Assembly: GCA_013298625.1 (NCBI GenBank)
Contig: JAAFIF010000009.1
Coordinates: forward strand, 1 to 64,000
Origin: Myxococcales bacterium
GTDB lineage: Bacteria; Myxococcota_A; Polyangia; Polyangiales; Ga0077539
Direction of reading: 5' to 3'
DNA: 64,000 bases
In this document: positions 38,468 to 45,747 of the stretch, piece by piece
Numbering within the stretch: position 1 is the first letter of the stretch
Layout: each line of letters opens with the position of its first letter
The notes under the pieces: model-generated
The model's database searches: none
The model's input: the letters and a program-made list of their open reading frames with translations, nothing else
Told to the model about the DNA's origin: nothing
Position numbers and translations under genes: made by a program

Positions 38468-40228
38468 ATGAACCGTGAATTATCGATTGGGTTGATTGTG
38501 TGTGCGCTGCCGCTGGCCGGCGGGTGCCTGGGCGCGCCGGACCCATCGACGCTGCCGCCGTTCGAGCTCACGCCGTCGACGCCAGCGACGGTGTACGGCG
38601 CTGCGCAGTGCGAGCCGGGCCGGGCGTCGGCGCAGTTTCGGGGGCAGATCGCTCCGCCGATGGAGATGTTTCCTGGGGCGCGCGCGCGGGTGGCGTTGGC
38701 CTTCGACAACTGCAGCGGCGCGGCGTGGCAGCCGGACGTCGTCGCGGTGCGACCTGCAAACGATCAGGCAGATCGCTGGGGAATCTCTCGCGTAGCGCTG
38801 CCCGCGGAGGTGCTCGACGGCCGTCGCGCTGTCCTGTGGTTCGAGGTGACGGCGCCCGCCGAAGCAGGGCAGTACGCCTTCGAGTGGCAGGTCGTGCGAG
38901 GCGTCAACGAGCGACTGCAGGTGCCCTCGACGCGGGTGGACATCGTCGTGCGCTCGGCGGCGGACTGCGCCGAGCCGGGCCCCGCGGTGCGCTTTCGTCG
39001 TCAGCGCGCGCCGAGAGAGTTCTCTGCGCCCGGCGTCGCGATCGACGGCGAGCTGGTCTTCGCCAACTGCGGAACGACCCCGTTGCGCGTCACCGACGGC
39101 TACGCGCTGCAGTACATCGGCGACGCGGATCGCGACCGCTTCGGCCTGCGTTCGCTCGCGCTTCCCAACGATGTTTCTCCGGGCAGCGAGGTGACGATCC
39201 GCGTGGACGCGCGCACGCCGGACGCGGTCGGCGCGTACGCGTGGCAGTGGCAGCTCGCGCGCGACGGAGAGGCGCTCGGCGAGCGCAGCACATCGGCGAC
39301 GGTGACCGTCCTGCGGCCGTTCGACTGCGGCGCAGAGGGCGCTCCGGTGCGCGTGCTCGGCGAGGACGTCCCCGCTGTGGTGGACCCTGGGCAGCGCTTC
39401 GACGCGCGGGCGGTGCTCGCGAACTGCGGCGACGCGCTGTGGGACGAGCGCTGGGCGCTGCGCGCATCGGCGCCTGCGACCGAGGGGCGATGGGGCACGA
39501 CGCGCGTGGCGCTTCCGTTGCGGGTCGCGCGAGGGTTTCAGATCGACGCGGTGATCGCTGCGACAGCTCCCGGCCAACCCGCGGTGTACCCGTGGCGGTG
39601 GGCGCTCGCGCGGGACGGAGAGCAGCCGTTGCCGGACGCGACGGCGTCGAGGGAGGTTCGGGTTCGATGCGTTCCGCACTGCGGCGATCGCAACTGCGGC
39701 GACGATGGGTGCGGCGGCTCGTGCGGCTCGTGCAGCGGCAGCGCGAGCTGCGAGGGAGGGCACTGCGTGAGCCAGGGCCTCTCGTGCGGCTCTCTGCAAT
39801 GGTGGAACTCTGTCATCGGCTACGCCTACGTCAGCTCGTCCGGCTGGTACGACACGGACCTGCTCGTGCGCGCGAACACGCCCGTGGTGCTGCGACACGA
39901 CTCGCGCTTGGACCGCACGGGCGCCTACGCGTGGGGCTACATGCCCGAGTTCACCGACCTCGTGACGGGGCAGCGCTTTCGTCTGGTGCACCTGCGGCCG
40001 CAGTCGCAGTACGCAACCGTGGTCGGCCGCGTGTATCCCGCTGGGTTCACCGTGGGGATCTCTGGCGGAGACACGTTCGACACGGGCTATTGCCGCGCGG
40101 TCCCGGGCTGCGCGCCGGTCAACTGCGGCGCGGGCTCGTGCGTGTACTCGACGGGCTCGCACCTGTGCGTGCAGACGATCGTGCCGTATCGATCGGTGTT
40201 TCCCTCGGGGCGCGACGGCTGTCGCTGA
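38468..40228 (+). CDS. lipoprotein with three NBR1-type Ig-like domains
   Basis: The 586-residue protein has lipobox LAGGC (Cys near 20). Three similar beta-sandwich domains of about 110-120 residues (starting near 48, 170 and 285) each carry FRG or VLG, N-C(S)G...W, and a FEWQ/WQWQ/WRWA ending, which is the pattern of the NBR1 'Ig-like/FW' domain. A Cys-rich module (CGDRNCGDDGCGGSCGSC) and a C-terminal domain of about 150 residues complete it. It is 4 bp downstream of the RCC1 gene, so the two probably form a surface operon. Confidence 0.8.
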   Translation: MNRELSIGLIVCALPLAGGCLGAPDPSTLPPFELTPSTPATVYGAAQCEPGRASAQFRGQIAPPMEMFPGARARVALAFDNCSGAAWQPDVVAVRPANDQADRWGISRVALPAEVLDGRRAVLWFEVTAPAEAGQYAFEWQVVRGVNERLQVPSTRVDIVVRSAADCAEPGPAVRFRRQRAPREFSAPGVAIDGELVFANCGTTPLRVTDGYALQYIGDADRDRFGLRSLALPNDVSPGSEVTIRVDARTPDAVGAYAWQWQLARDGEALGERSTSATVTVLRPFDCGAEGAPVRVLGEDVPAVVDPGQRFDARAVLANCGDALWDERWALRASAPATEGRWGTTRVALPLRVARGFQIDAVIAATAPGQPAVYPWRWALARDGEQPLPDATASREVRVRCVPHCGDRNCGDDGCGGSCGSCSGSASCEGGHCVSQGLSCGSLQWWNSVIGYAYVSSSGWYDTDLLVRANTPVVLRHDSRLDRTGAYAWGYMPEFTDLVTGQRFRLVHLRPQSQYATVVGRVYPAGFTVGISGGDTFDTGYCRAVPGCAPVNCGAGSCVYSTGSHLCVQTIVPYRSVFPSGRDGCR

Positions 40229-40234
40229 GCGCGC

Positions 40235-40771
40235 TCACGGGGGCGCAGGGCGGATCTCGAGGCTGAGCACGCAGTCTCCGCGGCGCGCGTCCTCGTTGCC
40301 GTGGCACGTGTTGCACGTCACTCCCTCGCCGGGATGATACGGGGTCGGGCCGCTCTCGGCGGGGCTGATCCCGCGCGCGACGACGTGCGGAACTCCCTGT
40401 GAATCCAGCGACAGAATGAAGAACTCCCAGTCGATCGACCCGCTCGCGTTGTACCCGCCTCCGCGCCGCGCCATCGCGAACAGGTCCCACTTGGTCCGGT
40501 CTGGATCCGACTGGATCTCTCGCACGATGATGGCGCGGTCGTCGTAGCGCGCCGCGCCGGGCGCGAGCGGCCGCGAGACGTAGAGCGTCTGTCGTCCCGG
40601 CGGGTGGCCGAGGGGCGCTAGCACGCCGAGGTCGTGCGCACGCCACGAGCGATAGTCAGCAAAATCCGGGTCGAACGCGATGAACGTCCCCGGCCCCTCG
40701 CGCGGGTCCGCCGTCGTCGCGCTGCACGAGAGCGCCGCCAACGCGAGCAATGACCAACACGACCGACGCAC
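40235..40771 (-). CDS. lipoprotein with single haem c motif (P460-like?)
   Basis: The 178-residue protein has a lipoprotein signal (LLALAALSC, Cys near 16) and one CxxCH haem-binding motif, CNTCH, near residue 152, preceded by WEFFILS. The rest resembles secreted cytochrome P460-type or related mono-haem proteins of about 150-180 residues. No electron-transfer partner is encoded nearby. It ends 6 bp from the convergent NBR1-Ig lipoprotein. Confidence 0.7.
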   Translation of the reverse strand: MRRSCWSLLALAALSCSATTADPREGPGTFIAFDPDFADYRSWRAHDLGVLAPLGHPPGRQTLYVSRPLAPGAARYDDRAIIVREIQSDPDRTKWDLFAMARRGGGYNASGSIDWEFFILSLDSQGVPHVVARGISPAESGPTPYHPGEGVTCNTCHGNEDARRGDCVLSLEIRPAPP

Positions 40772-40784
40772 CGGCGCGAGTGTA

Positions 40785-40858
40785 CGCGCTCAGCGCCCGC
40801 GCGCCCAGTCGAGCACGGGGCCGAGAAACGCGCGGCGGATCTCGCTGGCTCCGACGAG
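40785..40858. repeat. 74-bp direct repeat, left copy (relic of SGNH hydrolase 3' end)
   Basis: The 74 bp here are identical to 41789-41862. On the minus strand they encode the last 20 or so residues and the stop of the SGNH hydrolase (ending GPVLDWARGR). The intact gene uses the right copy, so this left copy is a displaced tail without a gene body. Confidence 0.9.
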
Positions 40859-40952
40859 GGCTTCAGCGAGCGCGACGGCACTAGGAGAGCTTCGTGGTAG
40901 CGGCGACAGCAACGGCAACGCGAGTGTGCGGCGAAGAGCTGGGGATTTCTGG

Positions 40953-41095
40953 GGCGGAGGCCTGGAGCCCAAGGGGCCAGGCAGCAGCGCACCTTCGGTG
41001 CGTGGCGCAGCGGGCTCTCGCCCGCAGCTAGCTAATGGAGTCGGTGATGACCCAATCCGCCCCGCTCGTTGGCTCGTGAACGAGCTCTTCTTCGA
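40953..41095 (+). repeat. left inverted arm of the IS200-like element
   Basis: Reverse complement of 41551-41693 with about three mismatches. It contains hairpins GCCTGG/CCAGGC (40960-40982), CGCACC-TTC-GGTGCG (40988-41002) and GCGGGC-TCTC-GCCCGC (41010-41025). Confidence 0.9.
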
Positions 41096-41138
41096 GCGGG
41101 GGTGGACGCGCGCTGCGACAGTGCTAGCGCAATGCGCG

Positions 41139-41618
41139 ATGCGACAGTCCATCATCAAGGTGGCCGTGCATGGGGTGTGGGCGACTCGCTCTCGCATCCC
41201 CGTGCTGCGACAAGACGGCGATCGTAGCCTGCGTGCGGCGATCATCGAGCAATTGCTGCGACTTCGTTGTGCTCCGCTCGCGTTCGGTGCGTCCGACGAT
41301 CATGTCCACGTGCTGTTCTGGCTCGATTCACAAGCGTCGCTCGCACAGATCTTCCGCGCGATGAAGAGCGCGTCGTCGCGAACCGTCGCGACGTCGATCC
41401 GTCAGCAATTTCATTGGCAGGACGGCTACGCCGCGTTCGCTGTTGAGCGCGATGCGATCCCCGCGGTCGCGCGCTATGTGACACGACAACGAATTCATCA
41501 CGCTGAGCGCTCTGCTCTCGCCGAACTCGAAATGCCCGTCTCCACTCCGTTCGAAGAAGCGCTCGTTCGCGAGCCAACGAGCGGGGCGGATTGGGTCATC
41601 ACCGACTCCATTGGCTAG
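41139..41618 (+). CDS. IS200-like Y1 HUH transposase (REP-associated type)
   Basis: The 159-residue protein is a Y1 transposase that cuts and joins single-stranded DNA by a 5'-phosphotyrosine link. It has the HUH motif HVH at residues 55-57 (DDHVHVLFWLD), a catalytic Tyr at about 113 in RYVTRQRIHH, which matches the Y-x-x-x-Q-x-x-HH pattern of IS200-like enzymes, and an N-terminus of the type HGVWATRSRIPVL. The length is normal for TnpA. The last 22 or so codons lie in the right inverted arm, and a reverse copy of this stretch lies upstream in the left arm. It appears intact. Confidence 0.88.
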   Translation: MRQSIIKVAVHGVWATRSRIPVLRQDGDRSLRAAIIEQLLRLRCAPLAFGASDDHVHVLFWLDSQASLAQIFRAMKSASSRTVATSIRQQFHWQDGYAAFAVERDAIPAVARYVTRQRIHHAERSALAELEMPVSTPFEEALVREPTSGADWVITDSIG

Positions 41619-41693
41619 CTGCGGGCGAGAGCCCGCTGCGCCACGCACCGAAGGTGCGCTGCTGCCTGGCCCCTTGGGCTCCAGGCCTCCGCC
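41551..41693 (-). repeat. right inverted arm of the IS200-like element
   Basis: Inverse partner of 40953-41095. It includes the transposase stop at 41616-41618 and, beyond it, the three hairpins in mirror order. A second partial copy of its outer block follows to about 41775. Confidence 0.9.
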
Positions 41694-41788
41694 GCATACT
41701 CGCGATGCTCGTGGCGCCGTGGCCCCTTGGGCTCCAGCTCTCCGCCACGCACTCGCGCTGCTGTTGCCGTTGGCCTCCGAACACTCCC

Positions 41789-41862
41789 CGCGCTCAGCGC
41801 CCGCGCGCCCAGTCGAGCACGGGGCCGAGAAACGCGCGGCGGATCTCGCTGGCTCCGACGAG
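41789..41862. repeat. 74-bp direct repeat, right copy (functional 3' end of SGNH gene)
   Basis: Identical to 40785-40858. It forms the genuine 3' end of the minus-strand SGNH hydrolase gene, including its stop at 41794-41796. Confidence 0.9.
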
Positions 41863-42450
41863 CGACGGCTCGATCTCTTGCACGATCCACGATGGGTCAC
41901 CCCGTTGAAAGCTCTCGTACAGGTCGACGCACCTCGCGCCGGCCCGCGCAGCGCTCGCGCGGATGCGCTCGTTGAAGCGCTGCAATCTCGCGCGCAACAA
42001 GCGCGCATCCACGTGGGGCGCGAAGCGCTTCTCGAGCGCGGCCAGCCCGAACGTCGGGTCGTACACGGTCCCGACGAACAGCGGTCGCACCGGGCACTCG
42101 CGCAGCGCCCCTTCGTAGTCCTCGAACCACGCGTCGAACACCGCTCGCTCTTCGTCCATCGAGCACCACAAGAGCCCCCCGAGCAGGTCGTTGCCGCCGA
42201 TCGTGAGCAGCGCGCACGAGCGCTCGTCGGGGGCCTTGCGTGGCCACTGCGCGCGCAGGTGCGGCAGCTGCGCGCCGTCCACCGCGCGGTGCGCCAGCGT
42301 GACCGCGCCGAGCGAGCCGAGGTCGCGCTCGGCGAACTCCTCGAACAGGTCGTCGCGGTTGGCGCAGAGCAGCGCGCCCGGCGAGACGCGCTCGGAGTTG
42401 TACCGCGAGCAGTCGAGCATCGAGTCGCCGAAGGTGTAGAGCGTTCGCAT
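41794..42450 (-). CDS. SGNH/GDSL hydrolase
   Basis: The 218-residue protein has block I GDS at residues 8-10 (YTFGDSMLD) and block III GGND at 85-88, so it is an SGNH hydrolase with no signal peptide. The usual block V Asp-x-x-His is not evident: the C-terminal stretch reads EIEPSLVGASEIRRAFL, so activity is uncertain. The last 63 bases are duplicated on the far side of the IS200-like element. It is divergent from a tetR gene and has a candidate operator 22 bp upstream of its start. Confidence 0.8.
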   Translation of the reverse strand: MRTLYTFGDSMLDCSRYNSERVSPGALLCANRDDLFEEFAERDLGSLGAVTLAHRAVDGAQLPHLRAQWPRKAPDERSCALLTIGGNDLLGGLLWCSMDEERAVFDAWFEDYEGALRECPVRPLFVGTVYDPTFGLAALEKRFAPHVDARLLRARLQRFNERIRASAARAGARCVDLYESFQRGDPSWIVQEIEPSLVGASEIRRAFLGPVLDWARGR

Positions 42451-42471
42451 GGGGTGGCCTCTCGGTGGGTG

Positions 42472-42512
42472 ATCTAAACAGTGTGCAGATGTCATGTAAG
42501 CGCTGTTTAGAT
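42472..42512. promoter_or_regulatory. candidate TetR operator (10-bp inverted repeat, 31-bp spacing)
   Basis: ATCTAAACAG at 42472-42481 is the exact inverse of CTGTTTAGAT at 42503-42512. Half-site starts are 31 bp apart, about three helical turns. The site lies between the divergent SGNH and tetR genes and is AT-rich in a GC-rich window. Confidence 0.55.
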
Positions 42513-42623
42513 GACGCGCAAGCCCCGCTCGTGACCGGCGCTCGCCGCCCTTCGGTGAAAGCTCGCCGCGACGGAGCGTCCCGGTATATCGTCGCGGATC
42601 CACAGCAGCCCGACACGCCGACG

Positions 42624-43241
42624 ATGAAGCGCGCCCCCGTCAAGAAGCCCGAAGACCAGTACCACCACGGAGACCTGCGCCGCGCGTTGATGAGCGCCGC
42701 GCTCACGATGCTGCAGCGCTCGCACGGGGACGTCGGCGAGCTCTCGCTGCGCGCGGTGGCGGCGAAGGCCGGGGTGAGCCCAGGGGCGCCGTACCATCAC
42801 TTCGAAGACAAGACGGCGCTGCTCGCCGCGCTCGCGCAGGACGGGTACATGGACCTCGCGTCGGCGATGGCGTCCGCGGTGGACAACGCGACGGACACGG
42901 GCACCGTCGAGCGCGGGGTGCGCGCGTACCTCGCGTGGGCCAGAGCGCACCCGGCGCACTACCGAGTGATGTTTCTCCCAGAGCTGCGCGAGAGGCGCTT
43001 CGAGGCGATCCGCGCGGTCGCGGCGGGGACGCTCGCGCAGTGGGCCGAGTGGCTGCGGCTGCTCGTCCCGGGTCGCACGGCGGCCGAAGCGCAGTCGCTC
43101 GCGGTCACGCTGTGGTCGGCGATGCACGGGTTCGTGCAGCTGGCGCTCGAAGGGATGCTCGACAAGCCGGGGCTCCCGGGCGGACACGCGCTCGAAGAGG
43201 GGCTCGTCGCGCGCTTGTGTGCGATGGCCGAGCGACGCTGA
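42624..43241 (+). CDS. TetR family regulator
   Basis: The 205-residue protein has an N-terminal TetR helix-turn-helix (LSLRAVAAKAGVSPGAPYHHFEDKTALLAAL, about 35-65) and a C-terminal helical ligand domain. The form beginning HHGDLRRALMSAALTML is typical of TetR proteins with a WHG-like C-terminal domain. ATG 42624 is chosen as the family start; the longer frame from 42465 has no homology. It probably represses itself and the divergent SGNH gene through the inverted repeat at 42472-42512 (inference). Confidence 0.9.
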   Translation: MKRAPVKKPEDQYHHGDLRRALMSAALTMLQRSHGDVGELSLRAVAAKAGVSPGAPYHHFEDKTALLAALAQDGYMDLASAMASAVDNATDTGTVERGVRAYLAWARAHPAHYRVMFLPELRERRFEAIRAVAAGTLAQWAEWLRLLVPGRTAAEAQSLAVTLWSAMHGFVQLALEGMLDKPGLPGGHALEEGLVARLCAMAERR

Positions 43242-43281
43242 GCGCTTGCGCGCTGACGGGCCCTGCTGGGATCCTGCGACG

Positions 43282-44058
43282 GTGGTTGCGCTGCTGTGCG
43301 TCGCGGTGTTCGTGGTCGTGTCGATCGGGATTCCGCTGTCGTTCATGCGGCCGTATCTGCGCGACCAAGAGCTGCACTGGCCTGGGTTTCGACTGATCGA
43401 GCGCTCGAAGGTCGCCGTCGGTGACGGCGCGTTTCGCGACGCGCAAGCGGTGGTCGAGCGCCAGCGGGACATCGCGCCGGGCGTCCCGTGGGCGGTGAAG
43501 ATCACGAGCTTTCTCGCGATGTACTGCGGGCAGTTCTTTCCGGTGTTGGGCATGTACGCCGTGCTCGGCGTGCTGACGTCGGTGGTGTACTTCGCGGAGT
43601 TCGGCGCTCTCACGGGGCTCAACGTGCTCATCGGGATCGTCGGGACCGGCCTGTGGACCATGGCCGCGCGCAGCGGCTGGAAGGCCAGCACGGCGGTCTT
43701 GGGCGGCGAGACGCAGCTCGCCGAAGCGTCCCTGCAACGCTCGGTGCTGTGGCACCTGGCCACGCTCGCGACGATGGGGGCGGCGGCGCTGTTCGGCGCT
43801 GCGCGCGCGAGAGACGTCACGCTGTTGGCGATCACCGCGCCGTTCTTCGCGCTCGCGGCGCTGGCGTTCTTGCAGCAGGCGGTGTTTCGCAAGCACAAGG
43901 CGAAGCTGCCCGACGCCGCGGGCGAGACGCGGCTCCAGGTCGAAGGCGCCGAGGTCATCAACGTGCGCGTGCACAACGTCGCGGACACGCCCTCTGCGCA
44001 AGTGCACGAGAGCGACCTGCACGCCGCGGCGGGCCAGCGGGGCCAACGGCAGCGCTGA
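43282..44058 (+). CDS. multi-pass membrane protein, unknown family
   Basis: The 258-residue protein, with a probable GTG start, has membrane segments at about 1-18, 70-92, 95-125, 155-175 and 177-197, and a soluble tail rich in charged residues. I recognise no motif. It begins 40 bp after tetR on the same strand, so it may be in the same regulon. Codon use is ordinary. Confidence 0.55.
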   Translation: MVALLCVAVFVVVSIGIPLSFMRPYLRDQELHWPGFRLIERSKVAVGDGAFRDAQAVVERQRDIAPGVPWAVKITSFLAMYCGQFFPVLGMYAVLGVLTSVVYFAEFGALTGLNVLIGIVGTGLWTMAARSGWKASTAVLGGETQLAEASLQRSVLWHLATLATMGAAALFGAARARDVTLLAITAPFFALAALAFLQQAVFRKHKAKLPDAAGETRLQVEGAEVINVRVHNVADTPSAQVHESDLHAAAGQRGQRQR

Positions 44059-44121
44059 ACGACGCGGTTTACGTAGCTTCACACTCGCGCCGCGCAGAGT
44101 CGCTCTACACTCCCGGTCGAG

Positions 44122-45150
44122 ATGGAGCTACGACGACTCGGGACGAGCGGTTTGAAGGTCAGCGTGTTCTCGCTGGGCGCGATGACCTTCGGAGAATCAA
44201 CGACGTTCATGAAGGGCGTGACCTCGCCCGACGACGAGGCGCGGCGCGTGTTCGACCGCGCGCTCGACGTGGGGATGAACCTGGTCGACACGGCCAACGT
44301 GTACTCCGAGGGGCGCAGCGAAGTGCTCACGGGGCAGTGGATCGCGGGCAAGCGCGACCGGGTGTTGCTCGCGACGAAGTGCAGGTTTCCCATCGGGTTC
44401 GGCGCGGGCGGACAGAAGCCGGGGCCGTACGACATGGGGCTCTCGCGGCAGCACATCGTGCGCGCGTGCGAGGACTCGCTGAAGCGGCTCGGCACCGACG
44501 TGATCGACCTGTACCAGGTGCACATGCAAGACGGGACCGTGGCGATCGACGAGACGCTGCGCGCGCTCGATGACCTGATTCGCCAGGGAAAAGTCCGGTA
44601 CATCGGCTGCTCGAACTACACGGGCTACCGCTTGATCGAGTCGCTCTGGAGCGCGGACAAGCGCAACACCGCGCGGTTCGAGGCGGTGCAGCTGCAGTGG
44701 TCGTTGGCCGTTCGCGACGCCGAGCGCGAGGTGATCCCGGCGTGCCGTAATTTCGGGCTCGGGACGCTCATCTGGTCCCCGCTCGCGCGAGGCTTTCTCT
44801 CAGGAAAGTACCAGCGCGATCAGCCCGCCCCCGCGGGCTCGCGCCTGGACGCGTGGAAGGACTCGTTCAAGGCCCTCGACAACGATCGCTGCTGGTCGCT
44901 GTTGGATGTCATCCGCAAGGTGGCCGAGAAGCACGACACGACGGCGGCTGCGGTCTCGCTCGCGTGGCTCTTGGCGCGGCCCGAGACGAGCTCGATCATC
45001 GTGGGCGCGCGCACGGTCGAGCAGCTCGACGACAACCTGGCGGCGCTGTCAGTGCGGCTCGAACCCGTGGACATCCAGCAGTTGGACGAGGCGAGCAAGC
45101 CCGATTGGGGCTATCCGTACTCGTTCATCGCGGCCCGCGAGCCGTGGTGA
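44122..45150 (+). CDS. aldo/keto reductase
   Basis: The 342-residue protein is an NADPH-dependent TIM-barrel reductase. The motifs seen are LGTSGLKVSVFSLGAMTFG at the start, Asp and Tyr of the catalytic tetrad in DTANVYSEG, Lys in LLATKCRF, and His in YQVHMQD. IVGARTVEQL near residue 290 is a cofactor-binding segment. The length is typical. The substrate is unknown, and it stands alone between the membrane protein and slyD genes. Confidence 0.93.
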   Translation: MELRRLGTSGLKVSVFSLGAMTFGESTTFMKGVTSPDDEARRVFDRALDVGMNLVDTANVYSEGRSEVLTGQWIAGKRDRVLLATKCRFPIGFGAGGQKPGPYDMGLSRQHIVRACEDSLKRLGTDVIDLYQVHMQDGTVAIDETLRALDDLIRQGKVRYIGCSNYTGYRLIESLWSADKRNTARFEAVQLQWSLAVRDAEREVIPACRNFGLGTLIWSPLARGFLSGKYQRDQPAPAGSRLDAWKDSFKALDNDRCWSLLDVIRKVAEKHDTTAAAVSLAWLLARPETSSIIVGARTVEQLDDNLAALSVRLEPVDIQQLDEASKPDWGYPYSFIAAREPW

Positions 45151-45203
45151 TTTCGTAGTTTTGGACCATGGACGAGGGGCGAACCATCGCGTAACACGCG
45201 CAC

Positions 45204-45692
45204 ATGCGAATTGCGCGCGGAACGGTGGTCTCCATCGACTACACCCTCACGGACGATGACGGCGAGGTCATCGACACGTCCGATGGCGACGAGCCGTTGG
45301 TGTACCTCCACGGCGAAGGTCAGATCGTCGAAGGGCTCGAGCGCGAGCTCGAAGGCAAAAAAGCTGGCGACGAGTTCTCCGTGGATATCCCCCCGGAGCT
45401 CGGATACGGCGAAGAGTCGGGCGAGGCGCCGATCCGGGTTCCGCGCTCGGCGCTGCCCAAGTCCCCCGAGCCCGAGGTCGGGATGGATCTGCACGCCGAG
45501 TCTCCCGACGGCGAAGAGCAGACCTTCTGGATCGTCGACGTCGCCGACGATCACGTGATGGTGACCGCGGATCACCCGCTCGCGGGCCTGACGCTGCACT
45601 TCGACGTGACCGTTCGCGAGGTTCGCGCGGCCACCGAAGAAGAGCTCTCGCACGGTCACGCGCACGGCCCGGACGGCCACCACCATCACTGA
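45204..45692 (+). CDS. slyD: FKBP-type peptidyl-prolyl isomerase, SlyD-like
   Basis: The 162-residue protein has the split FKBP fold of SlyD: VSIDYTLTDDDGEVIDTS at the start, the ELEGKKAGDEFSVDIPPELGYGE segment at 48-70, and an inserted flap (about 75-130). A His-rich tail (SHGHAHGPDGHHHH) suits Ni2+ binding as in SlyD. It is a cytoplasmic folding helper and possible nickel chaperone. It is convergent to the pseudokinase gene. Confidence 0.93.
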   Translation: MRIARGTVVSIDYTLTDDDGEVIDTSDGDEPLVYLHGEGQIVEGLERELEGKKAGDEFSVDIPPELGYGEESGEAPIRVPRSALPKSPEPEVGMDLHAESPDGEEQTFWIVDVADDHVMVTADHPLAGLTLHFDVTVREVRAATEEELSHGHAHGPDGHHHH

Positions 45693-45747
45693 TCGCACGT
45701 CCGTGGGGGACAACAGCTCGAACGAACGGCCGCGACGAGCGCGCCGC

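Larger units (their letters stand above)
40859..41788 (+). mobile_element. IS200-like (Y1 HUH transposase) element with long inverted arms
   Basis: The element comprises one Y1 transposase gene, two long inverted arms and outer partial repeats, and lies between two identical 74-bp direct repeats. The arms at 40953-41095 and 41551-41693 are 143 bp each with about three mismatches. The inner part of the right arm is the last 22 or so codons of the transposase gene. Each arm carries three adjacent hairpins. The right side has an extra duplication of the GGAGCCCAAGGGGCC block near 41720-41740. Ordinary IS200 elements lack long inverted repeats and target duplications, so this form is atypical. 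Confidence 0.8.

Noticed and set aside
40680..41138. Longer N-terminus for the Y1 transposase
   Set aside because: The frame runs through the left arm and the direct repeat without family similarity; the Y1 domain starts at the ATG at 41139.
41328..42008. Open frames across the element on the minus strand
   Set aside because: They read through the transposase gene, arms and SGNH tail in a wrong frame and match nothing.
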